64,000 nucleotides of DNA from positions 496,001 through 560,000 of the forward strand of contig WSYJ01000099.1 of the NCBI GenBank assembly GCA_020186115.1, read 5' to 3'. The position numbers and the translations under genes are program-made. Numbering within the stretch: the first letter of the stretch is position 1; each line of letters starts with the position of its first letter. This stretch comes from Histomonas meleagridis. Taxonomy: Eukaryota > Parabasalia > Tritrichomonadida > Dientamoebidae. The notes below the pieces were generated by a model that searched no databases, had not been told where the DNA came from, and saw nothing but the letters and a program-made list of their open reading frames with translations. Of the stretch, positions 28,279 to 37,638 are shown piece by piece.

Positions 28279-29658
28279 TCAATAAATTGCGCACTTATCG
28301 TATTTGTCTTTCTTTTTATCCGATATGTTGTATGAGTTTTTTCCAGACCCGTCATCCGGCTCACACTTGAGTGACATTTTGAACAAGTCCGACTGTTCAC
28401 TCGTCGTCTCCTTTAGTTTTATAATGTCGTCGTGTAATTTCTTACTCAGCTTAAACGTTAGCTCTGATCCCCACGGCTGCTGTATCATATAAAATGACTC
28501 AAATATCATTTTCTGCTTGTACAGATTCAGCCCCTTTTGCTTGTTCGGTAATTCTATGAACGTTGGCTCATCATTACCGATGATACTCATCGATGTTAAC
28601 CATGGTCCAATGTACGGAACGGTTTGTTTCACATCACATTTCATAAGCTCTTTATGATATGCTTCGAATTTACGGACTGGCGATGTGATTTCAAAGAGTT
28701 TTTTATACTTCTGATGTAACGAACTGTCAATGTTCTTCCACGTGTCTTTAAGACGTGAAATTGCTGGATTGGATATCGCACCTTCAATCTCAAATAAAAG
28801 ATTAAAGTTGTTAATTTGTCGTGAGGCATTCATGATTCGGAGCCATGCCTCAAGAATATTAACTCTGTCATCAAGTTTCCGTTGGGATAGAATTGAATAG
28901 CTTACGAAAAGTGACGTTTTGTTGAAATGATTTGTAAGTTCGGCAATGTGTGGAGCTTTTTCGAGACGATCATCTTTGCCCCAAGCACATTGGATAAGTT
29001 CGTTACCCTCTATTCGGAGAAAGTCTAAAAGTTCAACATATTTGAAATGTTCTGCAATTATGGTAGGATCAGTTCGAAGAGGAAATGGTTTGCTTTCATC
29101 ATAATTAATGTCAACATAAACGGGGTCATTGCAAATAACTTCTTTTGGAGAAATTTCAACATCATACTCATAATAATATGAATCTATTGTTTGCAAAAAA
29201 GACGAAATACTGGATGCATACTTTTGGTTAATATCAATAGCACTGAGAGCAGAAAATATTTTGTGGACTTGTTCACGAATTTGATTAACATCATTTCCGT
29301 CTAAAAAATCATGTGGAAAATCATGGTTCCAAGTATTATAAAACTCAATTGTGGTCTCTATGACTTCATTGGGAGAAACCTTGAATTGATCAACTGACAT
29401 TTTTTTTTTGAAGTTATCTATAAATTCGGAAATCTTTTGGTTAACATCTATCATCTTAACATCTGCGTTATGGAAAGCATGTATGAGTTGTCTATGATAC
29501 GTTTTATGGAACACCGCTGGATGATACAAAAGTTCAACTAATACTTCCAAAGAAGCAGCATGAATAACAGCAACATTATCTTTTACTTTAACTATACACT
29601 CATCTGGTCTGTATTTGGACAGTTCTGCCGTGCCATGTCCAAATTGTGCTGCGTTCAT
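28279..29658 (-). CDS. Ras guanine nucleotide exchange factor (RasGEF_N + RasGEF) with CaaX-like end
   Basis: 459 residues. Residues about 25-150 fit the RasGEF_N (REM) helical module. Residues about 205-420 fit the Cdc25-type catalytic domain: TDPTIIAEHFKYVELLDFLR at its start, then ELTNHFNKTSLFVSYSIL, RVNILEAWLRIMNASRQINN and FNLLFEIEGAISNPAISRLK, with the PYIGPWL helical-hairpin region after. The protein would load GTP onto a Ras-like GTPase. The tail is lysine-rich (DKKKDKYDK) and ends CAIY, a candidate prenylation box next to a polybasic patch, which could hold the factor at membranes. No other membrane-binding domain is present. The final third of the gene is GC-richer than the rest. 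Confidence 0.87.
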   Translation of the reverse strand: MNAAQFGHGTAELSKYRPDECIVKVKDNVAVIHAASLEVLVELLYHPAVFHKTYHRQLIHAFHNADVKMIDVNQKISEFIDNFKKKMSVDQFKVSPNEVIETTIEFYNTWNHDFPHDFLDGNDVNQIREQVHKIFSALSAIDINQKYASSISSFLQTIDSYYYEYDVEISPKEVICNDPVYVDINYDESKPFPLRTDPTIIAEHFKYVELLDFLRIEGNELIQCAWGKDDRLEKAPHIAELTNHFNKTSLFVSYSILSQRKLDDRVNILEAWLRIMNASRQINNFNLLFEIEGAISNPAISRLKDTWKNIDSSLHQKYKKLFEITSPVRKFEAYHKELMKCDVKQTVPYIGPWLTSMSIIGNDEPTFIELPNKQKGLNLYKQKMIFESFYMIQQPWGSELTFKLSKKLHDDIIKLKETTSEQSDLFKMSLKCEPDDGSGKNSYNISDKKKDKYDKCAIY

Positions 29659-30851
29659 TTAAAATCTTTACCGCTGTTGGACCTAACATCAGCGTTCAGA
29701 ATTTTGATAGTAACTTATCGTATCATTTGCTCCTACTTCAATTTTTTGTATTGACTCATATAATATATTCTATAAACAGTTGTATTTGAATTTTCAATGC
29801 ACTTTTCAATAGTTGAATACAAAAGTCACCCGATCCGTTTACAGTTAAACAGTAACACATTGAAACGACCAAATTCGATTGAATTATTGCTCAAAAAGTT
29901 CCAAGAGATGGTTTATCACGAGTTTACATTTTTGCACAAAGACCAACTGGCCAGTTATGGATTCAAAACAAAACGATGCAACGGTTAATAAATGTTTCAG
30001 GGTCGTTTTCATTATTTTAACGGTTGCTTCACGTAACGTTCTTTACAAATTTTTGTTTGAAACAGTTATATAAAGATATTTAATTTTTTTTTAATATTTG
30101 AAATGTGCTAAACTGAATTTCAATGTGAAATGGAAATTTTCATCAAAATTTCTTTTGAAGTCTGCATCTAATTTCCTTTCACCTTATATAATCAATGTAT
30201 TGATTTAGATACAAAAATTTTTTTAATTCTTTAATGTTTTCACATCAAAAATGATAAATCAATTTTAAATTGTTTGGCAAATTGCATGGGTTTGAATTTA
30301 AGGAGCTGCTTTCTTGGTATGGAATTACTGATAAGTAACTCGACAATTTCTTTAATTTATTTTTCATTTATACGAATAAATAAGATAATTAATGAGTGAA
30401 TATGAATTTATATGACCTGTTAAATTAGCAACTTCATCAGCGAATCTAAAATGGAAATTCATAACCTCCAAAATTAACTTGGAAATTACCTTAAGATCAA
30501 ACAAATTGTGTTGCATTGTTATAATCCATACATACAATATAAGGTTCGAACGTGAATAAGCTGATTTAAAGTAAAATGGAAATAATCCCTTATTAAATTG
30601 TTTAAAGATAATTATTGCTGGATATGTCAGATTCCTATGATATAACTATTTGAATTTACTGGGCGATCTTAAAAAATTGCTTTTTAATTTCCCTCCCAGA
30701 TCGAATCATTTACACGTTATTTTAAGTATAAGTTTCTTAAGATAACGAATGCTGCACCACAATAATAATTTCTTTTATTTTTTTATCACAATTATATGCT
30801 TCATCAAATAAAAATCATAACTTTAGTTAACATAAAATTATTTTTTTTTAT
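29659..30851. other. Intergenic region, about 1.2 kb
   Basis: AT-rich. A 63-codon ATG frame (29797-29988) has no recognisable features. Two AACGGTT elements at about 29979 and 30018 are not close to a convincing start. Nothing else identified. Confidence 0.45.
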
Positions 30852-32671
30852 TTAATAATCTTCTTCATTATTTTCTTCTTCTATTCTCATTTTCGCACCT
30901 TTGACCTGGTTTAAATAATTAAGTATTTCATTAGCCGAAGCTCTTTCGCAGCATTGAGTGTAAGACATCGATTTGCCATAGCTTGTTTCTATTGCTACAC
31001 CGTCGTCAAATTTGAAATAATCATTTTCGACCAAAAGTTTCACCATTTCCAAATTCTTTTTTTCGATTGCTAATGTTAACGACTTTTTTGTTTCTATTTC
31101 AGGTTCGGTATTTGTTGGCATATCTTCTGTTGTCACTTCTCCAAGTTGTATATCGATATTATCTTTTTGAAGAAGATATTTCATTAAATTAATGTTTCCC
31201 GATTTGATTGCTAATCCTAAATAACTTGTGCTTACATCTTTATAGAAATAATCTATGATGTAAGTAGAATTTATCTTAATCATATCCATATTGAGTAAAA
31301 AATCAAACACTTTTAAGTCGTTAAGTAAATAAGTTTTTTCTTTATCGTCGAAATTAAATTTATATATTGTCTTTTCACCCATTAAATGGATACACCAATT
31401 AGTAATAGAATAATGATCTTCAAAAATCGAAAGTAAATTATAATCATGAAATTCGTGCGTCTTCATACCTTGTTTAACTAAGAATGAGAAAACTTCAAAG
31501 TTATCATTTTGAACACATATCTTTCCGAGTTTTTCAAATTTATCAATTTTCTCTAATTTGTTTTCATAAATATATTCAAAGATATCGTTTCGATGGAATT
31601 TAATTGCTGCTTCATATGCACCTTCAAATGATGAATGATTTTGTTCGCATAAATGAATTATCTCAAGATTTCCACCTGCAACTGCATATTTACCTGTGTT
31701 TTCTACTTCTGCTCCATTCATAAGCAAATATTTAAAACATTTTACAGAAGAAAAAAATGCTGCATAATCAATTAATGTGACATTTTTCTGATTAATAAAC
31801 GAATGTCTTTCATAAACTGATCGTCCAATTATTTGATTAAAATCAAAATTTGCTTGTGATGATAATTCTTGAAGTTTTCCTATTTCATCTTTTCGAATTA
31901 TTTTTGCAATTTCATTCGGATTATGCCCTTCTTTGATTAATTGTTTGTGTAATTCCCAATCATTCTTTCGAATTTCATCAAAATTTTTTTTAAAATATTT
32001 ATCATGCATAGTTGAAATACAACCTACATAATAATTCTTATTCGTGTAATGATAAAAAAATTCCATATCTTGATTAGCTATATCAGATTTAAGTTCGGAG
32101 CTGATCATATTATAATTAATCATTGCTTCAAGAAAGTATTTTGATTCTTGCGATTCAATTCTGTACATCAAATCACCAAAAAAATCTGTTATATTTTCAC
32201 TTTGCTTATTTTTATTTAATTCATTTTCTAACAAATCAATTTTTTTCAAATAATCTATGCAGGTGTTGAATTCGTTTCGTCTAGAAGCACATGAAAAATA
32301 AACAACTTTGCAAACAAAAAGAGAAAATGAATTTGGCTTCTTATGATCAAATAATGATAGGGTTTTTTTTGCCATCATTTCGGTGTTTGTTTCATTTAGT
32401 TCTTCAAAGATGATTTTATGAAGTTTTTGAGAATTTATTGAGTCTAAATTAATCCCTTGCATTTTGTATTTGTACAATTTTGTATTCAATTTTTTCTATG
32501 AGTTCGTTGAAATAATTTCTGAAAGATCTTTAAAACGATATGAACAAACAAAAGAAAAAAGTCAACTCGAATATTTTCAAGATTGGGCCATGTATTGTCT
32601 TCATTCATTAGAGAAAAGCACATTTCATAATTAAAATCAATAAATCTTTCATATATAGTATAATTAATCAA
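30852..32671 (-). pseudogene. DUF3447/ankyrin-repeat protein gene, broken 5' end
   Basis: The main frame (30852-32462 from the first ATG, 536 aa) matches the trichomonad DUF3447 plus ankyrin family: YKMQGINLD, KTLSLFDHKKPNSFSLFVC, NDWELHKQLIKEGHNPNEIA, TLIDYAAFFSSVKCFKYLLM, then ankyrin units such as AIKSGNINLMKYLLQ and AIEKKNLEMVKLLVEND. The typical upstream part is also here but disconnected. At about 32493 a TAG interrupts the same frame (SEIISTNS then stop), and at about 32545 a frameshift leads to INYTIYERFIDFNYEM in another frame with no ATG. So the first 60-100 residues cannot be made in phase. Translation from 32462 could still give a truncated protein. Function of the family is unknown. 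Confidence 0.7.
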
Positions 32672-33086
32672 ACTATTTTATGCAAACAAAAGCTTTTTTT
32701 GGATAAAGTCGGTATATTCGTTCCGAAGAAGGCCCTTCATCCTAACATAAGATTTACGGCTTGACATATTACTTTTTTTATTTCTTCTATCGAATTTAAT
32801 CTTACTCAACTGTTTTTGCTTTGTTGATAATTTAGTGAGTAGATTTCTTTTATTCTGAACAACTTTTACTAATTCAAATTTTTTTTAACATTTATTGAGC
32901 AATTGTAGAAGTAAGACAATATAAAAAACAATCAAATATGACTAAAATTTCTTGTGAACTTGTTTTCCAAAAATTGTTCGAAGATCTTGTAAAGCATACA
33001 AAAAGATTCAGTTGGTCAGTTGACTTCCCCAAAATTTGCCGGTTTTTCAATGACGGTTTCTGTCACAAACTTGAACAAGTTCACAA
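32672..33086. promoter_or_regulatory. Intergenic region with RAD23-like gene promoter
   Basis: No gene seen in about 415 nt. Near its right end are TGACGGTTTC (33051-33060) and two TCACAA initiator-like sites at 33063 and 33081, the second touching the ATG at 33087. The order (ACGGTT element, then TCA initiator, then ATG) is the same as at 2792-2818. Confidence 0.5.
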
Positions 33087-34154
33087 ATGACAACCTTAAA
33101 ATTTCGAACAGTAAACGGGAAAACATATGAACTAGAGGCAGACCCAGCTATGACAATTGGCGAAGTAAAATCAAAACTTGAAGAACTTCATGGTCTTGAT
33201 TCATCTTCTTTGAAATTATTATTAAATACAAAAACTTTAACTGACGACATGCTTGTGTCTGATCTTAAGCTCCAACCAACTAGCTACATCGTTGCCTTCC
33301 AACCAAGAGTGAAGAAACCTATGGCAACCCAAAATTCGAATAAACCACTTCAGCAAACTCCTCCTCAACCTGCACCACAACCTCAACCAGAGCAACAGCC
33401 TCCAGCTCAGCCAACAGAAACACCTAATCCAACTCAAAATACTCCAGAGGAAGCACCAAAGCCACAAGAAGCTCTTCCAGCTCACGAGGAGCCAGCTCCA
33501 AAACCTCAAGAAGAAGCACCTCCTGTGCATGAAGAACCAGCTCCAAAGCAACAAGAAGATCCTGCCCCTCAAGTGCAACAACCAACCCCAACCATTAGTG
33601 TAACACAACCACAACATCAAACATCACATACAAGTGGTAGCGATGCGCTCAGCTTTTCCGATCTTGTTGATCAAATCGTTGATATGGGATTCTCTAAGGC
33701 AGATGCAGAGAAAGCATTAAGGAAAAACCACAACAATGTTACACGCGCTATCGAATATCTTCTCTCAGGAGCTACTGATGATAGCGAATTATCATTTGTT
33801 CGACAAAATAGTGGATTCGTTGGTTCACAGGAAGAAGAAGATGATGATGACTTTAACCCACAGACCAGCTTTGGTGGAGGCTATGGCAATTACCAAAATT
33901 ATGGCGGCGGTTATAACAATTATGGCGGCGGTTATAATAATTATGGTGGCGGTTATAATAACTATGGCGGCGGTTATGCCAACACAGGAGGAGCATACAG
34001 ATTTGGACAACTTCAAAGTGTATATAATGCATTGTCACATGATGAGCAACAAGCAGTTAATAGACTCGCGAATTCTTCCGATCCTCTAACAGCACTACAA
34101 GTTTATATGGCTTGTGATAAAAACGAAGAAACAGCAAGAGCATGCTTAAACTAA
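33087..34154 (+). CDS. RAD23-like ubiquitin shuttle protein (UBL-UBA-UBA)
   Basis: 355 residues. An N-terminal ubiquitin-like domain (residues 1-75; LKFRTVNGKTYELEADP, KLLLNTKTL) is followed by a Pro/Gln/Glu linker with imperfect HEEPAPKPQEE repeats. A UBA domain follows (about 190-230; LVDQIVDMGFSKADAEKAL, AIEYLLSG). Then an acidic patch, a short glycine/tyrosine repeat (GGGYNNY, 21-bp unit, four copies) and a C-terminal UBA-like segment (YMACDKNEETARACL). This is the plan of RAD23, which carries ubiquitylated proteins to the proteasome. The XPC-binding domain that normally lies between the UBAs is not evident; the GGGYNNY tract takes its place. That suggests the proteasome-shuttle role without a canonical repair role (inference). 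Confidence 0.85.
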   Translation: MTTLKFRTVNGKTYELEADPAMTIGEVKSKLEELHGLDSSSLKLLLNTKTLTDDMLVSDLKLQPTSYIVAFQPRVKKPMATQNSNKPLQQTPPQPAPQPQPEQQPPAQPTETPNPTQNTPEEAPKPQEALPAHEEPAPKPQEEAPPVHEEPAPKQQEDPAPQVQQPTPTISVTQPQHQTSHTSGSDALSFSDLVDQIVDMGFSKADAEKALRKNHNNVTRAIEYLLSGATDDSELSFVRQNSGFVGSQEEEDDDDFNPQTSFGGGYGNYQNYGGGYNNYGGGYNNYGGGYNNYGGGYANTGGAYRFGQLQSVYNALSHDEQQAVNRLANSSDPLTALQVYMACDKNEETARACLN

Positions 34155-34466
34155 ATTTAATTTGATTTTTGTTGTTGATTTGGAAAATGTAACAAAACAA
34201 TGCGACGAATTTTTTAAAGAGATACATATCTCTTTATAAAGTGCAAAACTTCGATTTTAAATTTAAATACAATTTGTTTGATAAATTTTTTAAAGTTGCG
34301 CTTAATATGTTAAAATTATATGTTTTAATTTTATTGAAGGTGAAAAGAAAAAAAGATGAACCGTTAAATTTTGAAAAAATTTAAAGTTCTGAAAAAGTCG
34401 TATGGTTGGCCGATTAATTATCTGAATTTCATTTTGGCCCATTCAAAATTTATTGTTCTTCATGTC
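34155..34466. other. Intergenic region
   Basis: AT-rich, about 310 nt. An AACCGTTAAA element lies at about 34360, roughly 100 nt before the first ATG of the hydrolase. A TTG-started frame runs through the right part but has no homology. Confidence 0.45.
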
Positions 34467-35357
34467 ATGCTCATTTTTTTGTTGATGATGCAACAAATAA
34501 GCAATGTATTCACTACATCAAGTACAATAGGTGACGTTTTGAAAACACCTTGTTTTAATGGCTTTGCTCAATATCTTCTTCCATTAGAATGGGGATATGA
34601 TGAAAAAATGCCTCTTAGCAGAGTTTCATCATTACTTCCATATCACAGCCATATTGATGCTAATCGCTCGGTTGAAATTCTTAATTATATGTACACTTTA
34701 GCACAATCAGGTCAGAAGATATTCTACAAATTAAACCGAAAAGATGCTGGATTGTTTTTCTTCAAAGGCAAACCTGGTTCACCTTTTGCAGTTTTTTGTC
34801 CTGGTGGCGCATTTTCTTATGTGGGCTCAATTCATGAAGGATTTCCATTTGGTATTGAACTCTCCAAAAAAGGTTATAATGCATTTGTAATCCAATATAG
34901 AACAGGTAGTGCACAAGGTGCATGTATGGATCTTGCAGAAGGAATTTCTTATATCTTTCATCAAAAAGACCAATTGCAAGTTGATACAAATGGTTATTCT
35001 GTTTGGGGCTTTTCAGCTGGTGCACGCATGGCCGCATACCTTGGAACATATGGTCCAAGTGGCTTTGGAGGAGATGATTTACCTCGCCCATCAACTGTAG
35101 TAATGGGATATACTGGACATTCTGAGTATTCTCGCAACGACCCACCAACATATGTTGCCGTTGGCGCTCATGATGGAATAGCAAATCCAAGGGTCATGGA
35201 AAGACGCGTTGAAAAGCTGAAATCAATGGGAATTCCAGCAGAATTTCATATGTTTCCATCTTTGGGTCACGGATTTGGTTTGGGAATAGGAACAACAGCA
35301 GAAGGATGGGTTGATGATGCTATAAGATTCTGGGAAGAGCATAGAGTGAAACATTGA
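34467..35357 (+). CDS. Alpha/beta hydrolase (esterase/lipase-like), secreted or membrane-anchored
   Basis: 296 residues from the first in-frame ATG; the frame is open upstream to a TTG at 34371. The N-terminus MLIFLLMMQQISNVF is hydrophobic, a likely signal peptide or anchor. The fold's landmarks are clear: VFCPGGAFSYVG (oxyanion region, H-G-G replaced by P-G-G), nucleophile elbow GFSAGA with Ser about 183, AVGAHDGIANP (acid residue) and LGHGFG (catalytic His). This pattern is that of bacterial-type acetyl-esterases/carboxylesterases (BD-FAE/acetylxylan-esterase-like). A transferred bacterial origin is plausible because trichomonads hold many such genes, but GC and codon use match the neighbours, so any transfer is old. 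Substrate unknown. Confidence 0.8.
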   Translation: MLIFLLMMQQISNVFTTSSTIGDVLKTPCFNGFAQYLLPLEWGYDEKMPLSRVSSLLPYHSHIDANRSVEILNYMYTLAQSGQKIFYKLNRKDAGLFFFKGKPGSPFAVFCPGGAFSYVGSIHEGFPFGIELSKKGYNAFVIQYRTGSAQGACMDLAEGISYIFHQKDQLQVDTNGYSVWGFSAGARMAAYLGTYGPSGFGGDDLPRPSTVVMGYTGHSEYSRNDPPTYVAVGAHDGIANPRVMERRVEKLKSMGIPAEFHMFPSLGHGFGLGIGTTAEGWVDDAIRFWEEHRVKH

Positions 35358-35776
35358 GTCAAAAAAAAATTAGAATTTTTTAAAGAACATTTAAACTGTA
35401 TTACTTACTTTTCTTTAAAGTTTTCTTCTTATAAAATAAGGCATTTTATGTAATTGTAATATACATATTTAAGGGTTCGAGTCCGATTGTAAAAAATCCA
35501 TACGTTAAGGGGTATTCAATTTTCTGAGGATAAGATGGTGAAATGAAAAAAAAATCTTAATTTCTCATTTTTATCTAAATGTGGGAAACAAATAATGATC
35601 AAATGTAATTTCCGCACAACTTCATATAAATGCCTATTTGGTAATATATTTAAATTAAAATAAAAATCTTCAGATTATAAAAAAAATTGATATTCATGAT
35701 AAAAATATTTCTTAATAAATTATCACCGCAAACTTTCTATGATTTAAATTAATACTCCAGAAAATTAGGTATTAAT
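35358..35776. other. Intergenic region
   Basis: AT-rich. GGGTTCGAGTCC at about 35473 resembles a tRNA T-loop/B box but no cloverleaf can be built round it. No gene seen. Confidence 0.5.
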
Positions 35777-36473
35777 TTGATGCAACTATGCATTTATTAT
35801 GGGAACTATGAAATTTTTTTATTTTTGGAAGATGAAAAAATAAAGATTGATAGATCTGTTAACAATTCATCTGCAAAAGTTGGTAATTTTGATAAGAATA
35901 TCTTATCAAATATTTTCTCAAAGAAAACGAAATTCCAAATGATATATTACTATTTTCTGTAGAATCAGGTAATCCTGAAATAGTTAAATATATTCTTGAA
36001 CAAAAGGTAATTAATATTAATACTAAAAATGTATATGTATTTTATTTGAAATTTATTTTAATTTTTTAATGATTAATAAAAATATTTAAAAATTATTTAA
36101 AATATTTAATACAGCACTTATATCTGCATCTTCAAATGGTTATACAGAAATAGTTAAATTACTTTTTGAACAAAAAGGAATAGATATTAATGCTAAAGGT
36201 ATTTATTTTTTCTTTATTTCATTTTTGATTTGGTAATTTGATATTTCAAAATAATATTTGGAAATAATTTCAAATATTTAATACAGCACTTATATTAGCG
36301 TCTGTAAAATGCTAAAGGTATTTATTTGTTTTCTTTAAAATTTATTTTAATAATTTTATATTCAAAATAATATTTGGAAATTATTTACACCATATAAAGC
36401 AGCACTTATATTGGCATCTGAAAATGGTCATACAGAAATCGTTACATTGCTTCTTGAACAAAAATTAATGTAA
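35777..36473 (+). pseudogene. Ankyrin modules with intron-like spacers (second cluster)
   Basis: A 5' part (from ATG 35777) shifts frame near 35925 into an ankyrin unit ending VESGNPEIVKYILEQK, INTKN. Three further modules follow. 36115-36198 reads LISASSNGYTEIVKLLFEQK, GIDINAK. 36287-36317 has an internal deletion. 36403-36473 reads LILASENGHTEIVTLLLEQK, then TAA. They are separated by AT-rich spacers at about 36031-36114 (84 nt), 36199-36286 (88 nt) and 36318-36402 (85 nt). The spacers start GTAT(A/T)T and end in ATATTTAATACAG or ATATAAAGCAG. Joining modules at GT/AG keeps the frame (phase 1) but gives 28-residue units instead of 33. With the deletion and frameshift, this copy is dead. Confidence 0.7.
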
Positions 36474-37638
36474 ATTAAAAAGTTTAATATAGCTCTCTTG
36501 ATTAAATCTGTAAAGGATATGGAAAAAATCCTCTAAAAAATAATATAATTATTTATGAACTTTCCCTGGGAAGAAACTGTTTCTTATTAAATTTGGTAAA
36601 CCATGGTTTGGCCGAATTCGACTCTGTAAAATTAAAAATATCACATAAATATCTGCTTTTATTTCATATGCTTTACTAAACTTATGAGTTTCAGGAAAAA
36701 ATTAACATTTGATTTAGGAATGTATAGTGTTATAATACTTTGAATTAGGCCCTAATTACACTACTGGAATATGAATGAATAAATGTTTGATTAATAGAGG
36801 GGGTGAAAAAAAAAAAAACTGTCTTATGTTTTATATATATATATATATATATATTAGATATAATGATCCTTCATACTTGTTTGGTTACATCTACCAAATT
36901 TTAATGGGTTATGAGCAATCAAATAAAAATCAAGATTTAAAGCATAACACTCATGTTATTAAATATACTGATGTCATTAATTTAAATGAAGGGTCAGAAA
37001 AATAATTATATTGCTAAATTCATAAAATTTAGTTAATATTTTCTCTTCATGATATATAATTATTATCCAGATATATCATTAAATATATTGATATATAAAA
37101 TATATTTAAATATTCTCTTGATATCAAAATAAAATTTTTCTAAATATGAAGTGATGGTTTTAACTTGACACGTTTCATGAATAAAAAACCCATAAAACTC
37201 TTGTAATGAATGATGAAGACTTCGAAGAGCATAGAAATCTAATTCGATTTACCATATTTTCATATATTTTTGAAATTTATGCAATCACAACTGAAAGACA
37301 AAGTATCGATTAAAAGTTGTTGCATCGATGATATCCAGTTGATTGAGTAAGACAAAATTTAAGAACATTTCCTTTTGAATGTTGCAGAGCAATAATTATA
37401 CATAAACGAATAACACGAATCATTGAATAAATTTTAATCATACATATTCAATAATTTACCAAAAAAAAAATCACAATATCTCGAAATCCCATCGACAAAA
37501 TTTTTTATTTTTAGTAAGTTTAAATATAAAATATGATATAAATTATTTTAGTGAAATACAAATGAAAGTTGTACAAACTAGTTTTAGTTTGAAACAACGA
37601 TTTTTGGGGTGCCTTGATAAAAGGTTGGCGCCACAAAA
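36474..37638. other. AT-rich intergenic region with microsatellite
   Basis: No recognised gene. A 76-codon frame (36775-37005) crosses a TA dinucleotide run and reads NDPSYLFGYIYQILMGYEQS beyond it, which I cannot place. Upstream of the coiled-coil gene a TTTTTGGGGTGCC sequence lies at about 37602, also seen in variants elsewhere in the window. Confidence 0.45.
36832..36855. repeat. (TA)n microsatellite
   Basis: About 12 uninterrupted TA units; would be polymorphic in length. Confidence 0.95.

Noticed and set aside
29797..29988. A 63-codon ATG frame in the RasGEF upstream region
   Set aside because: No family, promoter at a suitable distance, or compositional signal; two overlapping frames are equally open.
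33237..34089. Frames antisense or shifted across the RAD23-like gene (Trp/Leu-rich or Ile/Thr-rich)
   Set aside because: Artefacts of the Pro/Gln linker and the GGGYNNY repeat read in other frames.
35470..35486. GGGTTCGAGTCC, like a tRNA B box
   Set aside because: No A box, acceptor stem or anticodon arm can be built within 90 nt on either strand.
36775..37005. A 76-codon frame through the TA microsatellite
   Set aside because: Starts in and runs through a dinucleotide repeat; the rest has no recognisable motif.
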